A DNA stretch of 64,000 bases from Selaginella moellendorffii (taxonomy: Eukaryota > Streptophyta > Lycopodiopsida > Selaginellales > Selaginellaceae), in assembly GCF_000143415.4 (NCBI RefSeq), contig NW_003314270.1:2635668-2699667 (forward strand), given 5' to 3'. A program made the translations under genes and the position numbers. Position 1 is the stretch's first letter. Every line of letters starts with the position of its first letter. Below, one piece after another: positions 47,979-59,365 of this stretch. A model generated the notes under the pieces. It ran no database searches. It worked only from the letters and a program-made list of their open reading frames with translations, and had not been told where the DNA came from.

Positions 47979-48911
47979 TCACACTTTCGGTTGTTCTACG
48001 TAGAGTTGTACGTTGAGAAACTGACTTTTCATCGATTTGATGGGCGTGATGAGGGGTGGATGCGCCCAAGCCCCAATTTCCGTGGGAATCCAGGCAAGAT
48101 CACCGCTGCTTTCAGTAGTTTGCATCTGCTTTGAATACGCAACTAGCTCCCAAGAGCAATCTGTAGAGATCGTTGTAAGTGAGACAGAACAATAGAACAA
48201 GCAAAAGAAACAAACAAAAAAAAAAAAAAGCAGGGAGTAGGACCTGGAGGTAGAGGTAGCAACAAATGACGAGAAGCGCCAATCTTCATAAAAAACGCTC
48301 GCAGATCCGGCTCCAAGTCATTTAACCGAAACTCCCCCTCGAAAGAAAGATCAACTTGCAGCTTAAAGATGTACTTTTCCACTGCTACGTTCTCCTTATT
48401 ATGCACCACGAGAGCTATTTTGTCGACGACACCCTGTTCAAGGCATGAGCGAAGAAAGGAAGACAATGCGATATACTGAGATACCTGTTTGATCCAAGTG
48501 TGCAAACTATACACAACGTTATGGATGTATTGCTGGAGCCCGGGATGGCGAGCCCAGTGAATGAGACAATTCATGTAGCGCCGCCGCTCGAAAACTTCTG
48601 TAATGAGCACGCCATGAGATCTTTGGAATCACAACTATTAAAGCACGCAGGAAGTGATTCTAATGCGGAAGATTCAAACGCACGAAGAAACGAAAATGCA
48701 GATGAATAGAGCGGCCACAAAGATGCAAACCATTGCGAATCTCAAAATGCTCCTCACCTGGAGAGTATAATCCACGAATCGAGAGCAGTAGATGGACGGC
48801 GGCTTCCAGAAACTCGCACAGGAGCGTCGCAGCTGGACCTAGACACTCCAAGATCAATCAATCTCGCTGGAAAGCGGTGGAAACAAAGGCGGATGAGATA
48901 CCTGTCGCCAT
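47979..48911 (-). CDS. REV7: REV7/MAD2L2 HORMA-domain protein
   Basis: Five coding exons: 48902-48911, 48758-48838, 48485-48597, 48244-48433 and 47979-48160, giving 191 aa (animal and plant REV7 are about 210-215). After MATG the exons rebuild the HORMA fold. LCEFLEAAVHLLLSIRGLY is followed by RRRYMNCLIHWARHPGLQQY, then DKIALVVHNKENVAVEKYIF. LRAFFMKIG then leads to the safety-belt segment with PPLITPIKSMKSQFLNVQLY. REV7 is the accessory subunit of translesion DNA polymerase zeta, bridging REV3 and REV1; in other organisms it also acts in shieldin and checkpoint complexes. All phases close without forcing. The first coding exon is only 10 nt. The fit to MAD2L2 is clearly better than to MAD2. 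Confidence 0.92.
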
Positions 48912-49356
48912 TAACCCCGTAAGTCCCTGAAAAGCTGCCCTAAAGAAAGTGGAATATGCATTTGGCGACCGGGGCAAGGCGAAAGCACCGATTGACGCAT
49001 TTGATACCAACAAACGGTGAGCGTATCAAACCAGGCAGCTTAATTTTTTCTCACTACTTGCTATGTAGCGGCCGAGCTAGTTCTTTTGTCGCGCCCTTCC
49101 TTCGTTCTTTTCTTTCCCAAGACCGTGGTGTTCTTACTTTGGCATTTCGTGGCGATAACTGTTCTTCCTATAACTTTTTTTCTCGCTTTAGTTTTTTCGT
49201 TTTTTCATGAAGTTTTTCATGGTCTGGGATTGAATGCTCGATCCAAATGCCTCTCTATCTCTAGTGTGGGTGTTTTCGATTGAACATCCACTAAGAATGG
49301 TTCTAAGGCTGTGTTTTCTCGTTTTTGCTTGGTTCTCTCTCTGATCTAGCACCTCT
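48912..49356. other. Intergenic region between GRAS 3' end and REV7 start
   Basis: 445 bp, holding the GRAS 3'UTR and the REV7 promoter. No further gene is seen; short plus-strand frames here have no family resemblance. Confidence 0.5.
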
Positions 49357-51281
49357 CTAGCACCTCCATGCCGACGCTCCAATGATCGCTCGGTCTTGCC
49401 ACCCGAGTAACAAGCAGCCCTTGTCCTCCACAAGCGTGTATCCATCCGTCTGGTAGAGCCTGAGCAGAAGCTTGGACTGATGAACAGCACTGGGACTGAG
49501 TGCTACGTTGTAGAAGCCAATGCTCTCCATGATCTTACACCACTTGTCCACCTTCTCGTGCCTCACGATCCTCTGGCTCCCCTCGCAAGCCACAATGTTC
49601 ATGATCTCGGACGAGAACACCACTTGCTCCACCTTGGCTCTCTCGGGGCTCACCTGCGGCAGCGTCGCCTCGAGCGAGTCGAAGATCGCCGAGTAGTAAT
49701 GCATCGCCTCGAGAAACCTCTTGAGGAACGAGTTCGTGTTGTGGTTCGCCTCCTGCTCGACCAGCGTCACGATCCTCGGCGCTTGCTCGCGTATCATGCT
49801 GAGGATTCGCACCACCGGATTCACGACCAGATGGTCGTCGGTGAAAAGCCTGTGGAATCGATCGATGCAGTTCACTGCCAGTGCCTCGCCGTGTCTCCGG
49901 TGTAACATATGAGACTGCAAGTCCTCGAGCCTCTCCCCGACGGCGTGATACTCGAACGGGACGCGTAGAGTGGCGGCTAAGTCGGCTAGTCGCTTCCCAG
50001 TTTCCTGGACTGCCTCGAGCGGCATTCCCACACCCGTGATTCTCAAGTGTGGAGCTCCTCCTTGCCTGGCTGCGAGTGCTTGCATGAAGGCTGGCCACTG
50101 ATAACCCTGCAAGATCTCCAGGTCGATGATATGGACGCTTTGCTCGCCCTCGAAAGCTTCGAAGATCGCCTGGTTTGAGGTGAAGTGCGCGAACTTGATG
50201 TAGGGGCAGACTTGGTAGAGGATGTGGTAAGCTCCCAGGATTTCTTCCAGAGATGCTGGATCGTAGGCTCGCAGGGCAGTGTAGGATCGATAGCCGGTTC
50301 CGTTGAGACGAGCGTAAAGAGCGTCCGTGAAGTGAGTTGCGACTCGGTGGATGGAATCGCCGGTTGGAGAGGCGAGCTGCTTGAGTTGGTGGAGGAGGTT
50401 TCCAGCGTAGATGTAGTCTTCTTGGTCGATTTTCTCGCCGCAGCCGAGCAGCATGTGGATCAGCTGAAGCCCACCGACGTGAACAGTCTGTAGAGAGGAT
50501 TTAGCAAGCCAAAATCTGGTTTTTGCATTCTTCCGAGAGGATTGGAGGAGTTTACCTGAGCTCGCAGCAGTGTCGAAGGATCCTGGTCCAGCAGTCCCTG
50601 CAGTGGGCTTGTGAGTGAAGATGGAGATGGAGGAGCTGGAAGTGGAGCGGCCATTTTCTTGCTGGAAGTTCCTCCCGGAGAGTGGTGGTGATTTAGAGGC
50701 GACGTCGAGTGGTTTAGTGAAGTTGGCATGGATCGAGGAGCTATGGCGATGCTCGTAGTATTTGAAGAACAAAACGACTTGGTCTTCGATAGGTTCTTGG
50801 TGGTTGCGAGAGAAGAAGGAGAAGAAGAAGAGGTATGTTGGAAACTCTCCAAGTGTGGAGCACTGGGAACTTTATGGAGCAGCCCCGAGTCGCTGCTAAA
50901 CATGGGCTCGCGGAACAAAGGCTCGAATTCCGCGCTGTAATTACCAAAGTGTTCTTGCGATGGCGAGGAACTGGACGATCCAGCAGCAGAGATGCGATCA
51001 TACTTCGGTGGCAATGGTGGTGGTGTGGCTGTTCTTCCGACGATCGATGCTAGATCATCTCCGGACGATGGTGGCGGCTTGATCACCTCCTCGTCAAAGC
51101 CAAGCTGCTCGAAACTTCTCTCCGGGAGAATCTGGTGGAGGCTCTCGGGCTCGAGAAGATCGTCCATGAGATCCATCCATGACGAATCCGGGGACTGGAG
51201 GAGACAAGCATCATCCAGCTCGAAGATCTCGGCTTTTGGATCGATGAGCGCCTTTGTTCCACACAGAGAATCTTGCATCAT
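49357..51281 (-). CDS. GRAS-domain transcription regulator
   Basis: Two exons, 50556-51281 and 49357-50487 (68-nt intron), give 618 aa. Residues 1-240 are a disordered, Ser/Pro/His-rich N-terminus with an acidic segment (about 20-75) but no DELLA or TVHYNP motif. The GRAS domain (about 243-618) has, in order, leucine-rich region I ([14 protein letters not shown]), VHIID at 360-364, a second leucine-rich region, a PFYRE-like part ([20 protein letters not shown]) and a C-terminal SAW motif with GWQ and SAWRC. GRAS proteins act in the nucleus as transcriptional co-regulators. The sequence around [19 protein letters not shown] resembles the DELLA/SCL neighbourhood, but I cannot assign a subfamily. 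The start could be either of two adjacent ATGs. It is divergent from eIF2B-beta. Confidence 0.92.
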
Positions 51282-51555
51282 GTTTGCTTCTCTCCTCTCT
51301 TCTTTTCCCTTCTTTTTTTACTTCTATCAACTATAGCATCTCCTTTTGAGCATAGATCTTTCTATCTCCTCATCTACGAGTCTATGACACTAGAGAAAGC
51401 ATGGCACACGATTAATGGAGGGCGACGTAGATATCAAAATTGCGACTACATGCAAACCAAACTTACGTTGTCCCGCAGCATTTTGGCGGGACATTGAGTT
51501 GTAATATACGTTTTTTGTCTCTAGGGCTAGGGTTTTTGGAGCGCCACGAAGGGCG
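51282..51555. promoter_or_regulatory. Divergent promoter region, GRAS / eIF2B-beta
   Basis: 274 bp separate the two start codons. TTTGGCGGG (51482-51490) fits the plant E2F site, and TAGGGTTT (51528-51535) is a telo-box 20 bp before the eIF2B-beta ATG, a common arrangement for translation genes. The pyrimidine-rich stretch 51291-51320 lies in the GRAS 5'UTR side. Confidence 0.5.
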
Positions 51556-53269
51556 ATGGTCGCGGCAGCAATGCCGGATCTTCAGGCTGCGGTCGACGAT
51601 TTCGTCATCAAGCTCAAGCGCAGGTGTGAGAATCATCCTTTCTTTCGTTTGATTCATTTCCTGGTGGAATCCTCATGGCTTAATGGCTGGCGCATTTGCT
51701 TCTCGCTCACCTGATTTTGTTCTTCGATGATCAGACAAGTGGAGGGGTCTCTGGCCACCGCAAAATCGACTGTGCTGCTACTTAGGCAAGTGGTTTCGCA
51801 CCAAAGAATTCCCTCGTCCGGCCCAGCTTCGAGCCTGATTGATGCTGTCAAGTCTGTGGGATCGCGCTTGATAGCAGCCAACCCCATGGGTCAGTGTGTT
51901 GTTTTCTACCTCTTCTTTTCTCAGTTTTCTTTTTTTCTTGCAGAGCTTGCTGTCGGTAACATGGTTCGTCGAGTTCTACACATAATTCGCGAAGAAGAAG
52001 CCACGATTGTTGCGGCTCAAGTTGGAGTTACTCCCGTGTCCGACAGTGATGACGATGCGGACGTCCATGGTGTTCCTGGACTTTCGGCTGTTGCTCTGGC
52101 AGCTGCAAATAGAACTGCTCTGAGAGCTCCTTCGCTTCACAATCTGCTGGAATCACTTCCAACTTCTGCCGGAGCTAACGTGGAACCTGTGCCCGAGTCC
52201 GATACCAAAAGCAGATGTAAGTGTTTTTATTTCACTTGCAATCGCTGCTGATGTTTGTAGTTTTTGTGCAGCGAGTGACAAGAACTCTAAGAGCTGGAAG
52301 CTGAAGCACGGTGTAATCGACGCCATTGGTCTCCTTCTTGGCGAAATCGAGAACTATCATTCGGAGATTTCAGAGCAAGCGCTGGAGCATATACACCAAA
52401 AGCAAGTCCTTACTTTCTCTGGCCTTGACGTGTAAATGTTCTCTGCTCGTCCGTTACAGCGAGGTGATCCTCACGCTTGGACGATCAAGGTCACTGCTTC
52501 ACTTTTTTCGAGAGGCGAAGAAGAAAAGATCGTTTCAGGTTTTTGTAGCTGAAGGAGCTCCAAGGTAACTTAATCTACATTCTGGCATATACATTTACTG
52601 ATTCCAGAGGCAGGTACCAAGGACATAAATTCGCCAAAGAGCTTGCTGCAATGGAGCTACAAACAACAGTTATCACAGACTCTGCTGTGTTTGCATTGAT
52701 CTCTCGCGTCAATATGGTAAACGTTGGAGCGTATCCTGTAGATACTGGAAGCTGAGAATTTTCTCTGGAAGGTTATTGTAGGCGCTCATGCTGTTATGGC
52801 CAATGGTGGGATAGTCGCCCCGGTTGGCATGCATATGGTGGCTCTCGCAGCTCGTCGTCACGCGGTTCCTTTCGTGGTTCTCACAGGTCTCCACAAGGTG
52901 AGCGAGAAACTCACTACATGTATATCCTAACGTTCTGCCTACGCGATCCAGCTCTGTCCATTGTACCCACACAATCCATCGGTTGTACTGAACGAGCTAA
53001 AGTCGCCTTCGCAAGTTTTGGATTTCGGAGAGATGTCCGACTGTCTGGATGGCACCGACGGCTCTCCAGTTCATGTGGTGAATCCCATGTTCGACTACGT
53101 GCCGCCAGAACTCATCAGCCTGTTCATCACCGACTCGTAAGTTTCCATGAGTTGTTTGATCTGTGAACTGATTCGAGTCACACATTACTTTTTTTTTTGC
53201 AGTGGTGGCCACAATCCATCCTATGTGTATAGGCTCGTAGCGGAGATTTACAGCCCTGAGGATCACTAA
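51556..53269 (+). CDS. Translation initiation factor eIF2B subunit beta
   Basis: Nine exons: 51556-51623, 51735-51889, 51944-52216, 52272-52401, 52460-52564, 52614-52716, 52772-52897, 52952-53136 and 53203-53269, giving 403 aa. The N-terminal helical half is followed by a loop of about 70 residues rich in Ser/Ala/Asp (the DSDDDAD region) that plants share. The Rossmann-like C-terminal half has QALEHIHQNEVILTLG, VFVAEGAP, ELQTTVITDSAVFALISRVN, GAHAVMANGGIVAPVG, VLTGLHKLCPLYPH, NPMFDYVPPELISLFITDSG and a C-terminal YRLVAEIYSP. It is a regulatory subunit of the decameric exchange factor that recharges eIF2 with GTP in the cytosol. Intron 4 uses a GC donor (GCAAGT, 52402), which alone restores the conserved HxNEV. 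A second in-frame ATG at 51571 is an alternative start. Confidence 0.93.
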
Positions 53270-53445
53270 GTAGGAGAAGCGCGAGAAGACGAAGTTTGTG
53301 AAGGTTTGGATCATTTCCTCTACAGATGTTTTATCTTATGAGAGCTGTGCTATTTGACACAGCTATTTTTCTCAAGAGGCACTCCCGAATACCATACAAA
53401 GCTCTAGCTTTTTTTTGGATTATAAGGTGGATCTCATGCATCTTC

Positions 53446-55497
53446 ATGGAAAGAAGCCAATGCGTGGAGCTCATCGAGAGTTGCAAGAGCTTCACAGCAG
53501 CGCAGGAGCTCCACAAAAAACTGCGCAACTCGATTCGCTCCACCGATTATTTTCTGTGCAACAAGCTCATCCAGATGCACACGCGCTGCGGCACAGTGAG
53601 GCAGGCCCGCGAGATCTTCGACAGCCTCTCAACCAAGCGGGCCTTCTCCTGGAATCTCATGCTCTCCGCCTACGCCCGGAATGGCCGCCTGGAGGAAGCG
53701 CAGGACCTCTTCGACGCGATGCCGGAACCGGAGCTAGTGACCTGGAACACCATGCTCTCGGGGTATGCCCAAAGTGGGCATCTCCGCAGAGCCCAAGAGA
53801 TCTTCGACTCCATGCCGTGCAAAGACATCGTTTCCTGGAACGCCATCCTCGCTGCGTACACCCAGAACGGGAATCTCGACGAAACCGAGGCTCTTTTCGA
53901 TCGCATTCCTTCACCCAATCTCGTGTCTTGCAACTCGATTCTGGCAGCATATGCCCACAGCGGGCATCCCTCTAAAGCTAAGAAAGTTTTTGACACAATG
54001 CCACTTCAGGACTTGATCTCCTGGAATGCTTTGTTAACTGGATTTGCGCAAGGTGGTGAAACGGGTGAGGCTGAGAAAGTCTTCCTAGCGATGCCGCAAA
54101 GAGACATAATCTCTTGGAATGCAATCATCACAGCGCATGCCCAAACTGGGCATATTGAGCGTGCGAGAGATGCCTTTGATCGGATGCCAGAACACGATCT
54201 AATCTCGTGCACGGCTTTATTGGGCGGGTTTTCTCAGAGCGGCGACTTGGAAGCCACAAAGAGACTGTTTGATTTGATGCCACAGCGTGATTCCGTTGCC
54301 TGGACTGCAATGCTTGCAGCATATGCCCATAACCGGCATCTTGCAAGAGCAAAGGAAATGTTTGATGAGATGCCAGTCAGGGACCGAGTATCTTGGAACG
54401 CCATGGTCTCGGCATATGCCCAAAACGGGCATCTCAAAGATGCACAGAGTATGCTTGACCAGATGCCGTGTGGCGATGCCGTGTCCTGGAGCACGATGCT
54501 CGGCGCATACGCTGCTGCTGGTGACGTGGCCAAGGCGGAGGGGATATTCAAGAAAATGCCACAGCAGAGCCTTGTGGCGTGCAACGCGATGCTGTCGGCA
54601 TATGCCCATTACGGGCATCTTGAAGATGCCAAGCACGTGTTTGAGTATATGCCCAGGCAGGACCTTGTATCGTGGAACGCAATGCTGTGCGCATATGCCG
54701 CAAACGGGCATCTAGAAGAGGCTAAAAGCATTTTTGTAAAAATGCCTCAGCAAGATGTGGTGTCGTACACCGCCATGTTGGCTGTCTTTGTACAGCATGG
54801 GCATGTAGAAGAGGCCAAGTACATCTTCGATACAATGCCTCAAAGGGACCAAGTCTCGTGGAACGCAATGCTTGCGGCATATTCCCAGTCGCGGCATTTG
54901 GAGTATGCACTTCAGTTATTCCACGGGATGCCACAGCGTGATTCCGTGTCTTGGAATACAATGGTGTTCGCATACTCACAGGCCGGTCACCTGGAATGTG
55001 CGTGGAAACTTTTCAATGCAATGCCTGAACGAAATGTGATATCGTGGAGCTCAGTATTGGCTGCGTATGCCCAGAACGGGCATACCCGCGAGGCTTTTCA
55101 ATTGTTTGATAGCATGAAAGTAGAAACCATACCGGATGAGATTTGCTTTATTCTTGTGCTGATCGCAACAAGCAGAGCTGGGAAAGTTTATGACGCAAGG
55201 ACTCGCTTCGTTTCCATGGTATATGATTTTAGAATAAGAGCTTTGAAGCAGCACTACTGCTGTCTTCTGGACGTGATTGCGAGAGCCGGATACCTTCACG
55301 AAGCCGAGGATCTTATCACAAGTATGCCTTTTGTTCCAAAGGTTTTGGAGTGGACATGCTTGCTTGCGGCCTGCAAGAGTTACAACGATCTTGAGAGAGG
55401 AGCCAGGATGACAAGCCGAGCTGTGGAGTCCGACCCCAGCAATGGATCTGTCTACGTGCTGCTTGCCAACACTTACTATGGAGGGGTCAATGCGTGA
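53446..55497 (+). CDS. PPR protein with 16 consecutive S-type repeats
   Basis: Intronless, 683 aa from the ATG I chose (MERSQCVELIESC); the frame is open 40 codons further up to 53326. After an N-terminal block with a degenerate motif, 16 repeats of 31 residues follow without interruption (about residues 67-562), each close to VSWNAMLAAYAQNGHLEEA and then a LFDxMPQRD segment. The next motifs are longer and diverged, ending in an E1-like region (WTCLLAACKS). The frame stops after YVLLANTYYGGVNA, so the rest of E1, E2 and any DYW domain are missing. PPR proteins bind organelle RNA, one base per repeat; lycophyte organelles edit thousands of sites, where such proteins act as specificity factors. 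Without a DYW deaminase it would need a partner. It begins 176 bp after the eIF2B-beta stop. Confidence 0.92.
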   Translation: MERSQCVELIESCKSFTAAQELHKKLRNSIRSTDYFLCNKLIQMHTRCGTVRQAREIFDSLSTKRAFSWNLMLSAYARNGRLEEAQDLFDAMPEPELVTWNTMLSGYAQSGHLRRAQEIFDSMPCKDIVSWNAILAAYTQNGNLDETEALFDRIPSPNLVSCNSILAAYAHSGHPSKAKKVFDTMPLQDLISWNALLTGFAQGGETGEAEKVFLAMPQRDIISWNAIITAHAQTGHIERARDAFDRMPEHDLISCTALLGGFSQSGDLEATKRLFDLMPQRDSVAWTAMLAAYAHNRHLARAKEMFDEMPVRDRVSWNAMVSAYAQNGHLKDAQSMLDQMPCGDAVSWSTMLGAYAAAGDVAKAEGIFKKMPQQSLVACNAMLSAYAHYGHLEDAKHVFEYMPRQDLVSWNAMLCAYAANGHLEEAKSIFVKMPQQDVVSYTAMLAVFVQHGHVEEAKYIFDTMPQRDQVSWNAMLAAYSQSRHLEYALQLFHGMPQRDSVSWNTMVFAYSQAGHLECAWKLFNAMPERNVISWSSVLAAYAQNGHTREAFQLFDSMKVETIPDEICFILVLIATSRAGKVYDARTRFVSMVYDFRIRALKQHYCCLLDVIARAGYLHEAEDLITSMPFVPKVLEWTCLLAACKSYNDLERGARMTSRAVESDPSNGSVYVLLANTYYGGVNA

Positions 55498-55499
55498 GC

Positions 55500-56290
55500 G
55501 ACATGAGTGGAACTGTAATTGAGCATCTAAGATCGCTGGACTCTGGGTAGTCGGCTCGCATCTTAGATCTCAACTGTGAGAGGATATCCATTTTTTTCTG
55601 ACAACGAACTTCTTTTCTATTATAGAATGTTCGCAATGATCCATCCATTCTTTTCCTTGTTGCTGTTGTTCTGTAGACTTTTCTAAGAGGTTTATTGATG
55701 CGACTACAGACTTAGTATATAACATACCCTTTCTCTACTGTGCTTCTGTCAACATTTGATTTGTATGGGATTCAAATTTTGTTACAAGCACAGAAAGGTG
55801 AATACATGATATTTACATATTTACTGAAGATCAGTAAAAATCTATGGTATAATATTTGGAATATATAATTTACTCATTCTTAAATAGCACACCTTTGATG
55901 TTATAAGATATATATACATATGTATAAACACAACTATTATATGGTGTATAGATATAGATATATAAGGATAACAAATACAATTAGGATTATCCTAGTGCAC
56001 TAGGACATATTACATAGATATACACTATTAGAACTCTAATAATTTCTACTTTAATTAGTACAGAATTAAACTAAACTAAAAGTGATTACATGTTTTTTAT
56101 TTTTATGTTTATTGATTTTTTATATAGCAATTAACAAGGAATAGTAAAGAAAAATAATTTCTTTATATAAAGTACTAACTTTTTTTAGCTTTTAAATATT
56201 TTATAAACTTCCTTATAATTATAATATTTTAAGACTAGAAACCTTAGTAGAAAGTTTCAATTAAAGAAGCTAAAATATATAATTTCAATA
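55500..56290. other. A+T-rich intergenic DNA
   Basis: The PPR 3' end gives way at about 55700 to strongly A+T-rich sequence. No open frame or repeat relationship to the rest of the window was recognised. Confidence 0.5.
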
Positions 56291-56293
56291 GTT

Positions 56294-57192
56294 ATGAATT
56301 TATCTAAAACTTCATTAAACATGAAAATCTTAACCATCTTTATATTTAGTGTAAATATCTTATATAGTATATATTGTTTTATTCCTAAAGGAACTGTTTT
56401 ATGGGGCAGAAATAACACTTTAAATGAAGAAGAAATTGAAAATGTCTTAACTCAAATAAATAATCTTATATCAGAAATAATAACAACAAGATATTATCCA
56501 CATGATTATGAAAATTTTTTATCTTTTGATTTTTTACGAGGTGTTATTGTTACACAAATTGAACGTATACCAAATAATTATCAACATTGTTTAATTAGAA
56601 ATAAAATTTTTGTAAATGGAGCCTCACTTTCTAGAAGTTTACATAATTTATTAAATATATATAAGAATGATATAATAAATACTCGTTCAAATTCTTGTCA
56701 AATTAATGGTTATACATATCAAATTCGATACTCTTTCTTTTTTATAAAAATTTATTAAACTCATACTTATTTGATAATAAAATAGCTATAAAAGATACAT
56801 GCCTAACAACCTTAAATGCTGGATTTGAAAATAATATTCTTTATACAGGGCAATTTTTAAGATCTACAAATGGAAAAAACATATTATTAATTGAATCAAA
56901 TTGTAAAGTTTCATTATATTCTGGAAAAAATACTTTATGGAGATCAAATATTAATGAAACTTACTATGGTTTGTGCTTTCTAAAAGTTCAGATTGATGGT
57001 AATCTTGTACTATATACAAAAACAAATAGAGTAATGTGGTCTATTAATCAATACTGTTCTAGTAGTCCAAATTGCTTTTTATTTACTTATATTAAATTGG
57101 AAGATAATTGTAATTTGGTATCTTATATAATACATAGTAGAAACGTTTGGTGGACTACCAATATAATTGATAAAACTGGATGTTTAAATTAA
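56294..57192 (+). pseudogene. Bulb-type lectin domain gene, frameshifted
   Basis: The first frame (56294-56758, 154 codons) starts with a hydrophobic signal-peptide-like leader (MKILTIFIFSVNILYSIYC from the second ATG) and an N-terminal domain I do not recognise. A shifted frame is open from about 56720 to the stop at 57192. It encodes a GNA-type mannose-binding lectin domain: GFENNILYTGQFL, then LIESNCKVSLYS, then QIDGNLVLY, a perfect match to QxDxNxVxY, and lastly LEDNCNLVSY. A single-base slip in the T6 or A5 runs at 56741-56753 would join the two. Codons are extremely A/T-rich. Either the gene is recently broken or a sequence error hides one secreted protein of about 300 aa; a short intron is less likely because no GT-AG pair fits well. 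Confidence 0.6.
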
Positions 57193-57194
57193 CA

Positions 57195-59307
57195 ATATAT
57201 TTGTTTTAAGCTATCAATAAACTTAATAATGACTTTTATTAACTTTTGGTTTTCTTGGGTGTAAAATTTTCCTAGAATATATAAGTACATTCTTTTCTCT
57301 AATTCTTTTCTACTCAATTTTTATCACTAATTTTCTCTATTTACCATATTTAACTCTGTAATTAAATTGTTAAATATTCTTGTTAAGAATTAGAAGTAAA
57401 ACATTACAATTTTACTACCTTTCTGGATAGACTTAGAAACATACCTTTAACTTTCTTCTATGCTTCTATACATGTATCATAGTAAGTTTCAAGACTCTCA
57501 TATCTGGATCACTTCAAACCTCCAAGAAGTACCCTGAAAAGCTTCTCTATAGTGGTAATAAGTGCAACAAAGTGGGATGATTGAGAGAAGTGGATGGAAA
57601 ATTAAATGCCAAAAGTCATAAGGCTTGGTTCCATGTGTCCCTCTAGAGGAAGTTTTTTAAGGGGGGAAACTTTTAACCCCTTGTTCCATGCACCCCACCA
57701 GTGACATGGTAGTGGAAATGGGAGGAAGGGGGGAATTGGGTGTCCTCTTTGAAAATTTCTCCAGGTGCCTGGAACCTGGTAGAACAAGTCAATAAAATAG
57801 TGCTATGTGTAAAAATAATAATCATTACTTAAAAAAGACAAAATGAATTTAGCTGAGTTGGCAAAAACTATATTATCATGTGGCATTTTCAAGGGTGGGT
57901 TACATATAACCTTAAGATTTTAGAAGAGGGGAGTTTTTTTTTCTAGGGTGGAGAAATTTCCAGGTGGGGGACATATGGAAACCAATAGTTGAATTATGCC
58001 AAAACACTAAAACTCTACAATAAATAAAGTGTATTGCATTGGAGAAAGTCCTCATAGTACCAAAGAGAAAGATGAAAGATGGAACAGTTGGACGAATAAG
58101 CAATGTTGTGGAGAATGAATAATGAAGAAAAATAGGACTGTGAAAAGCGTGTAGATGGTGAAAAGAGAGGGTTGAAAGAGATGTGAAAAAAATTGATGAA
58201 TGTAGCAAAACTTGGGAAAACTTGAGCTTTTAGATGATCAAGATTACCTAAACAAGAGATTGCTTCACAATGAACCTATGACTTCAGATTTGAAAGTAAG
58301 ACAAAGAAAGAAAAAAAAAAGAGAAAAGAAAGTGGGGAAGAAGTCATTGCAGTAGAGATGGCAGTGAGATGATGTGTCATGAGGATGTAGAGGGCTGGAA
58401 GCTCTAACACAAGACATGCTGGATGTCTTCTGTCATTCTAGATGCCAAAGTCAGGAACTTGCACCAATATTCTAAACTCTGTGATGTTTAGGTCACACAA
58501 AGCCGAAAGCTGTGTTGTAAGGGTTGCAAGCTGAGTGGAAAACTCTAAGTTGAGATCCCTTACCCATGCAGTGTAGGAGATGGTGCAAAGAGTCTTGGAG
58601 ATCTGAGAGTCAGCCGAAACACTTGCTTTCACCACCTTTGTCACTATGAAGCTGTGGAAACAGCAAACTGCTCTAAACAGGTGAAGTTGTGCCATGGCCA
58701 TGCAAGCTGTGCAGTGCAGCACAGATTCACAAAGCCGGCAGTAAAACCTTGACTGGTAAACCTAGTGGGTGAAATTGCTTTAATGTTGAATTTATATTAT
58801 TTTAAGGGCTGAGATTAAAGGCAGTATTTTGGGTTTATAATCTAATAAAAATGTTACTAATAGAATCAGTAAAGTCAAACAATTCTCTATGTCTTTAATT
58901 ATAATGGTTTTATGAGGAGAGAAGGTCTTTCATGTTGCAAAGGTAACCACATGACATCTATGACAAAGGCCTTTAATGTTTTTGCAAAATAATAAGATTC
59001 TAAATTAGATTATAAAATCAAAAATAAAAAAGTATAAGACTAATTTTTCTATGAACTTTATAGTTGATTTAATTAATTCTAACTCCCTGGAGACTTGGCT
59101 CTCTAAGCCCCCATATGTTAAAGGAATTTAAAAATTAATTATTGGGTTTGTAGTGTTTTCCCTCTATTTTAAAAACTAGCTCTCATATTTAAAACTAAAA
59201 AATAATTAAACTTTATTTTCAATTTTTTTATTCATTAATATTCTATTTTATACAAAATTGATGTAATATCCAGAAAAAATGGAAATGTACTATGAGACAT
59301 CTAGAGC

Positions 59308-59365
<58 letters not shown>

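Noticed and set aside
48500..48709. Plus-strand frame of 69 codons
   Set aside because: Antisense to REV7 exon 3 and intron 2; no independent support.
49535..50098. Minus-strand frame of 187 codons inside the GRAS gene, and a 141-codon plus-strand frame at 49480-49905
   Set aside because: Both are shadows of the G+C-rich GRAS coding sequence.
53657..54979. Several antisense frames with a repeated PLWAY/PVWAY motif
   Set aside because: They are the antisense of the recurrent AYAQxGH segment of the PPR repeats.
58438..58722. Minus-strand frame of 94 codons
   Set aside because: No family resemblance, no splice partners and located in A+T-rich non-genic DNA.
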